From: Mammaliicoccus stepanovicii
GTDB lineage: Bacteria; Bacillota; Bacilli; Staphylococcales; Staphylococcaceae
Length of the DNA: 36,569 nucleotides
Direction of reading: 5' to 3'
NCBI RefSeq assembly: GCF_002902525.1
Contig: NZ_PPQZ01000010.1
Location: forward strand, 1-36,569
This document shows positions 33,389 through 36,569 of the stretch, piece after piece (positions within the stretch are counted from its first letter, which is position 1; every line of letters starts with the position of its first letter). The translations under genes were made by a program, and so were the position numbers. The notes beneath the pieces were generated by a model. It made no database searches. It was not told the origin of the DNA and saw nothing but the letters and a program-made list of their open reading frames with translations.

Positions 33389-35914
33389 TTGGCAAAGTTT
33401 TTGTATAAATTAGGATCATTTGTAGCTAAACATAAATGGTGGAGTGTTGTTGCTTGGGTTGTCATACTTGCAGCAATTGTTATTCCACTTACGATAAATT
33501 CTCCGAAATTTGATAATGATATCAAGATGAACGGTTTACAATCACTTGATACGAATAAGAAAATTGAAGATGAATTTAATCAAGATAGTGAAAAGGCCCA
33601 AGTCAGGGTTGTATTTAAAACAGATTCTGATAACGGAATTGTTAAGAAAGATATTACGAAAGATATTAAAGATACATTAAAACATATTAAAGATGATGAC
33701 AAAGATATTAAAAATGTGTCAGATCCTTACGATAATAAGCAAATCAGTAAGGACAAAACAACAGCATTTGCTGATGTGAACTATGATATTTCTGCAACAG
33801 CGATGACTCAAAAATCAAAAGACAACATTCGTGATGAAGTTGATAAATTAGAAGATAAGCACAATGTACAAGTTGAATTAATGGGTACTGGTATGGAATC
33901 AACTGAAATCGGTGGTACTTCAGAAATCATTGGTGTAATTGTTGCGTTTGTCGTATTACTTGTTACATTTGGATCATTCATTGCTGCAGGTATGCCGATT
34001 ATCAGTGCATTACTCAGTTTAGGTACAGGCATAGGTCTTATTTCATTACTAACATATGCGTTTGATATACCAAATGTTACACTGACCCTTGCAGTAATGA
34101 TAGGTTTAGCTGTAGGTATTGACTATGCCTTGTTCATATTATTTAGATATAGACAAATTGTTAAGAAAGAACCAGATCATATTAAAGCGATTGGTTTAGC
34201 TGTTGGGACTGCAGGTAGCGCTGTTATTTTTGCAGGTGTAACAGTTATCATCGCAGTATGTGGTTTAGCACTTGTAGGAATTGATTTCCTTGCAGTAATG
34301 GGATATGCATCAGCAATCAGTGTGTTTGTAGCTGTAATTAGTGCATTAATATTGTTACCAGCATTAATTAGTATTTTCCATAAACAAATTAAACCTAAAG
34401 TAACGAAATCAGAGTTTGAAAATGATGTAGACACTCCGTGGTCTAACTTTGTAGTTGGAAAACCAATAGCAGCCATATTAATCGGTTTAATTATATTAGT
34501 TGTTGCTGCTATTCCGATTAGTGATATGAGATTAGGTATTCCAGATGATGGAATGAAACCACAAGATTCAACACAAAAGAAAGCATATGATATTATTTCA
34601 GATAAATTTGGTGAAGGGTATAATGGCCAAATTGCTATGCTTGTAAATGTGAAAGATAAGAAAGATGATCCAAAAGCATTACAAAAAAACTTACAAAACA
34701 TGACTAAAGACATTAATGATATGGATCATGTAGATATGGCGACACCACCACAACTTAGTAAAAATAAAGATTATGCGTTAGTAGCAGTTATCCCTGAAAA
34801 AGGACCTAATGCGAAATCAACAAATGACCTCGTTCATGATTTAAGAGATTACAATGATGATGCTAAAGATAAATATGACTTTAAAACAGAAGTTTCTGGT
34901 CAAAGCGTTATAAATATTGATATGTCTCAAAAATTAAATGAAGCTATTCCATTATTTGCAGGTGTCATTGTTGCATTAGCGTTTGTGCTATTAATGATCG
35001 TATTCCGTTCAATCATTATTCCATTAAAAGCGGTATTAGGATTTGTATTATCATTAGTTGCGACACTAGGATTTACAACATATGTGATGCAAGAAGGATT
35101 TATGTCAGAAATGTTCGGTGTTGATACAACAGGACCATTACTTGCATTCTTGCCTGTCATAACAATAGGTTTACTATTCGGACTCGCCATGGACTACGAA
35201 GTATTTTTAATGTCACGTATACATGAAGAATATAGTAGAACAAAAAACAATGAGCATTCCATTAAAGTAGGTATAAAAGAAAGTGGTCCAGTAGTAGTAG
35301 CAGCTGGATTAATCATGTTCAGTGTATTTATCGCATTTGTATTCCAAGATGACGTCATGATTAAATCAATGGGTATAGCACTCGGTTTCGGTGTGTTATT
35401 TGATGCCTTTGTCGTACGTTTATTACTCATCCCTGCTTTAACACAATTATTTGGAAAAGCATCATGGTATATGCCTGGATGGTTAAATAGACTTTTACCT
35501 TACGTAGATATAGAAGGTCACGCGCTGCAAGACAAAATGCCGTCAAGACCACAACCATCAATAAAAGGTACGAAAGCAAGATTTGATAGTTCATTTAATA
35601 TACAACAACAAAGAACGTCAGTTTCTGAAGAAAACATAATTCAAACTGATAACAAAACAAAAGTCTTATATAATGAAATTGCACATGAAACAGCACAACG
35701 AGATTTCTTATATCAAGCACTTAAAGAATATCAAACTAAAGATAGACGACATGATGATCATGCAAAAGCAACGAATACAAGAGTAGAGAATAATAAAAAT
35801 CAAGCAGATACTAGAGACATCCATGAAGACGATATGCTGTCATTATTAACAACTCAAAGTAAGAATATTAGTAAGTTAAATGATTTAATCGAGCAAACGA
35901 TTAATAAGAAATAA
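33389..35914 (+). CDS. farE: MMPL/RND-family efflux transporter, FarE-like
   Basis: A proton-driven exporter of 841 aa, with the two-fold MMPL architecture: helix 1 (about 15-38), an extracellular domain rich in Asp/Lys (about 40-175), helices 2-6 with GLAVGIDYALFILFRYRQ, a second extracellular domain (about 380-510), then helices 7-12 with GLLFGLAMDYEVFLMSRIHEEY. The Asp-Tyr pairs in those motifs are the likely proton-relay residues. TTG 33389 has gaggagg at 7-nt spacing. An additional hydrophilic tail of about 125 residues (about 715-841, Gln/Asp/Lys-rich, probably helical) extends past the last helix. By analogy with S. aureus FarE it may export fatty acids; other lipophilic substrates remain possible. 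Confidence 0.8.
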   Translation: MAKFLYKLGSFVAKHKWWSVVAWVVILAAIVIPLTINSPKFDNDIKMNGLQSLDTNKKIEDEFNQDSEKAQVRVVFKTDSDNGIVKKDITKDIKDTLKHIKDDDKDIKNVSDPYDNKQISKDKTTAFADVNYDISATAMTQKSKDNIRDEVDKLEDKHNVQVELMGTGMESTEIGGTSEIIGVIVAFVVLLVTFGSFIAAGMPIISALLSLGTGIGLISLLTYAFDIPNVTLTLAVMIGLAVGIDYALFILFRYRQIVKKEPDHIKAIGLAVGTAGSAVIFAGVTVIIAVCGLALVGIDFLAVMGYASAISVFVAVISALILLPALISIFHKQIKPKVTKSEFENDVDTPWSNFVVGKPIAAILIGLIILVVAAIPISDMRLGIPDDGMKPQDSTQKKAYDIISDKFGEGYNGQIAMLVNVKDKKDDPKALQKNLQNMTKDINDMDHVDMATPPQLSKNKDYALVAVIPEKGPNAKSTNDLVHDLRDYNDDAKDKYDFKTEVSGQSVINIDMSQKLNEAIPLFAGVIVALAFVLLMIVFRSIIIPLKAVLGFVLSLVATLGFTTYVMQEGFMSEMFGVDTTGPLLAFLPVITIGLLFGLAMDYEVFLMSRIHEEYSRTKNNEHSIKVGIKESGPVVVAAGLIMFSVFIAFVFQDDVMIKSMGIALGFGVLFDAFVVRLLLIPALTQLFGKASWYMPGWLNRLLPYVDIEGHALQDKMPSRPQPSIKGTKARFDSSFNIQQQRTSVSEENIIQTDNKTKVLYNEIAHETAQRDFLYQALKEYQTKDRRHDDHAKATNTRVENNKNQADTRDIHEDDMLSLLTTQSKNISKLNDLIEQTINKK

Positions 35915-35928
35915 TATAGTAGCACCTT

Positions 35929-35973
35929 AATACTGACAACAAAGTTAATGACTTTGTTGTCAGTATTTTTTTT
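35929..35973 (+). terminator. Terminator of the MMPL gene
   Basis: A perfect 17-bp stem (aatactgacaacaaagt and its complement) with loop taatg is followed by a long T-run. Confidence 0.95.
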
Positions 35974-36011
35974 GTATATTTATGAGGAAAAAATTAATAT
36001 ATAAATAAAGC

Positions 36012-36040
36012 TTTACTTATAACGTTTTTCAGTGTATAGT
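36012..36040 (+). promoter_or_regulatory. Probable promoter of the cold-shock gene
   Basis: TTTACT (36012-36017), a 17-bp spacer and TATAGT (36035-36040) leave a leader of about 110 nt before the start codon. Long structured leaders are typical of cold-shock mRNAs. A small gtgcaaaagcac hairpin (36131-36142) lies just before the Shine-Dalgarno. Confidence 0.5.
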
Positions 36041-36157
36041 TAATCTAACGTAATAAAAGCTCGTGAATTTAAATGTAGTGTATTTGTTAGAATATCCTCT
36101 TTTTAATTATGAATTTGTTACAAATATTATGTGCAAAAGCACGCGGAGGTATTTTAT

Positions 36158-36358
36158 ATGAATAACGGTACAGTGAAATGGTTTAACTCAGAAAAAGGCT
36201 TTGGTTTTATTGAAAGAGAAGACGGAAACGATTTATTCGTTCATTTCTCAGGAATAGCAGCTGAAGGTTACAAATCATTAGAAGACGGTCAAAAAGTTCA
36301 ATTCGAAATTACTGACGGTCAACGTGGAGAACAAGCAGTTAATGTTGTTGTTGTCTAA
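36158..36358 (+). CDS. Cold-shock protein, CspA family
   Basis: A 66-aa single-domain RNA/DNA chaperone (OB fold). RNP1 KGFGFIE and RNP2 LFVHFS are both present in [20 protein letters not shown] and what follows. The ATG at 36158 follows gcggaggt by 7 nt; an upstream in-frame GTG at 36131 is part of the leader hairpin and is rejected. Staphylococci carry several csp paralogues; [10 protein letters not shown] occurs in more than one, so no letter is assigned. Confidence 0.95.
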   Translation: MNNGTVKWFNSEKGFGFIEREDGNDLFVHFSGIAAEGYKSLEDGQKVQFEITDGQRGEQAVNVVVV

Positions 36359-36364
36359 ATAAAT

Positions 36365-36400
36365 AAAAAAGTCCAAGACAAAATTGTCTTGGGCTTTTTT
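36365..36400 (+). terminator. Terminator of the cold-shock gene
   Basis: A stem agtccaagacaa/ttgtcttgggct (one G-U) is flanked by A-run and T-run. Confidence 0.9.
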
Positions 36401-36475
36401 TGTGTTTAAATATCAATTTTTCATATTCATCAAGAGTGTATTTTTAATTAAAGTAGATTCCTAAATCTTGAATAA

Positions 36476-36569
36476 GTCATGGAATAATGAGGAAGTTAAT
36501 CCACGAAAAGGGCGAAGTCATGGAATAATGAGGAAGTTAATCCACGAAAAGGGCGAAGTCATGGAATAA
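36476..36569. repeat. Second array of the 41-bp repeat family, cut by the window edge
   Basis: Two identical complete 41-bp units (36476-36516 and 36517-36557) and the first 12 bases of a third are present. The form is tcatGGAATAA-N7-GTTAATCCA-N14, the same period and the same conserved blocks as in 21938-22140. The variable N14 differs between arrays (cgaaaagggcgaag-like here, agacatagtgcaac-like there). Confidence 0.9.

Noticed and set aside
34177-34713. 178-codon minus-strand ORF opposite the MMPL gene
   Set aside because: It is antisense to a strongly conserved coding region and its Thr/Ala/Ile-rich sequence is a mirror of membrane helices.

Overview
The window is low-GC Firmicute DNA and almost certainly comes from a Staphylococcus chromosome. 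PflB/PflA, HptA/HptS/HptR, UhpT, CudT/CudC/BetB/BetA, ArsR/ArsB/ArsC, Amt and a FarR/FarE-type pair all look like recognisable but diverged versions of the S. aureus proteins. The gene order and sequence divergence point to a non-aureus (probably coagulase-negative) species; I cannot name it from sequence alone. No rRNA, tRNA, insertion sequence, prophage or CRISPR array is visible.

Layout. 1-374: the 3' end of an LPXTG cell-wall-anchored protein and its terminator. 375-857: non-coding, possibly decayed. 858-3215: an ABC exporter (FtsX-like permease plus ATPase) followed by a DUF1722 gene. 3316-6522: the anaerobic pflBA operon with a Rex-like box and a cre site. 6563-8036: a small minus-strand gene, a structured intergenic segment, a CRP/ArcR-like palindrome and a TDT-family transporter. 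8127-9769: a DHA2-type drug/H+ antiporter gene broken by a one-base frameshift. 9871-10758: a secreted DUF915 alpha/beta hydrolase. 10827-11101: a compact Fst-type type I toxin-antitoxin locus whose toxin is only about 30 codons. 11119-13606: DUF969-DUF979-pcp. 13622-18372: hptA-hptS-hptR facing the target gene uhpT. 18635-20494: a large secreted endonuclease/exonuclease/phosphatase-family nuclease. 20566-22986: two mosaic DUF805 paralogues, a 41-bp tandem repeat array and a RibD/DHFR-like reductase. 23053-29088: choline uptake and glycine-betaine synthesis (cudT, cudC, betB, betA). 29121-31305: arsRBC. 31295-32627: amt. 32687-35973: a TetR/MMPL divergent pair. 36012-36400: a cold-shock protein. 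36476-36569: a second array of the same 41-bp repeat family, running off the edge.

How the genes work together. The themes are metabolite sensing and stress: fermentation under low redox or low sugar (pflBA), hexose-phosphate sensing and uptake (hpt/uhpT), osmoprotection (cud/bet), arsenic detoxification, ammonium uptake, and lipid or drug efflux. Several operators can be read directly. An 18-bp palindrome is shared by the cudT and betB promoters. A GlnR/TnrA-like box sits near -49 of a plausible amt promoter. A 12-bp palindrome occurs twice at arsR. Mirror-image boxes flank the TetR/MMPL intergenic region.

The observations most worth a second look are the unannotated toxin-antitoxin locus, the 41-bp repeat family present twice in the window, the shared CudC operator, the amt GlnR-type box, the frameshifted antiporter, the 25-bp perfect inverted repeat beside the toxin, and a possible pseudoknot RNA near 6.85-6.92 kb.
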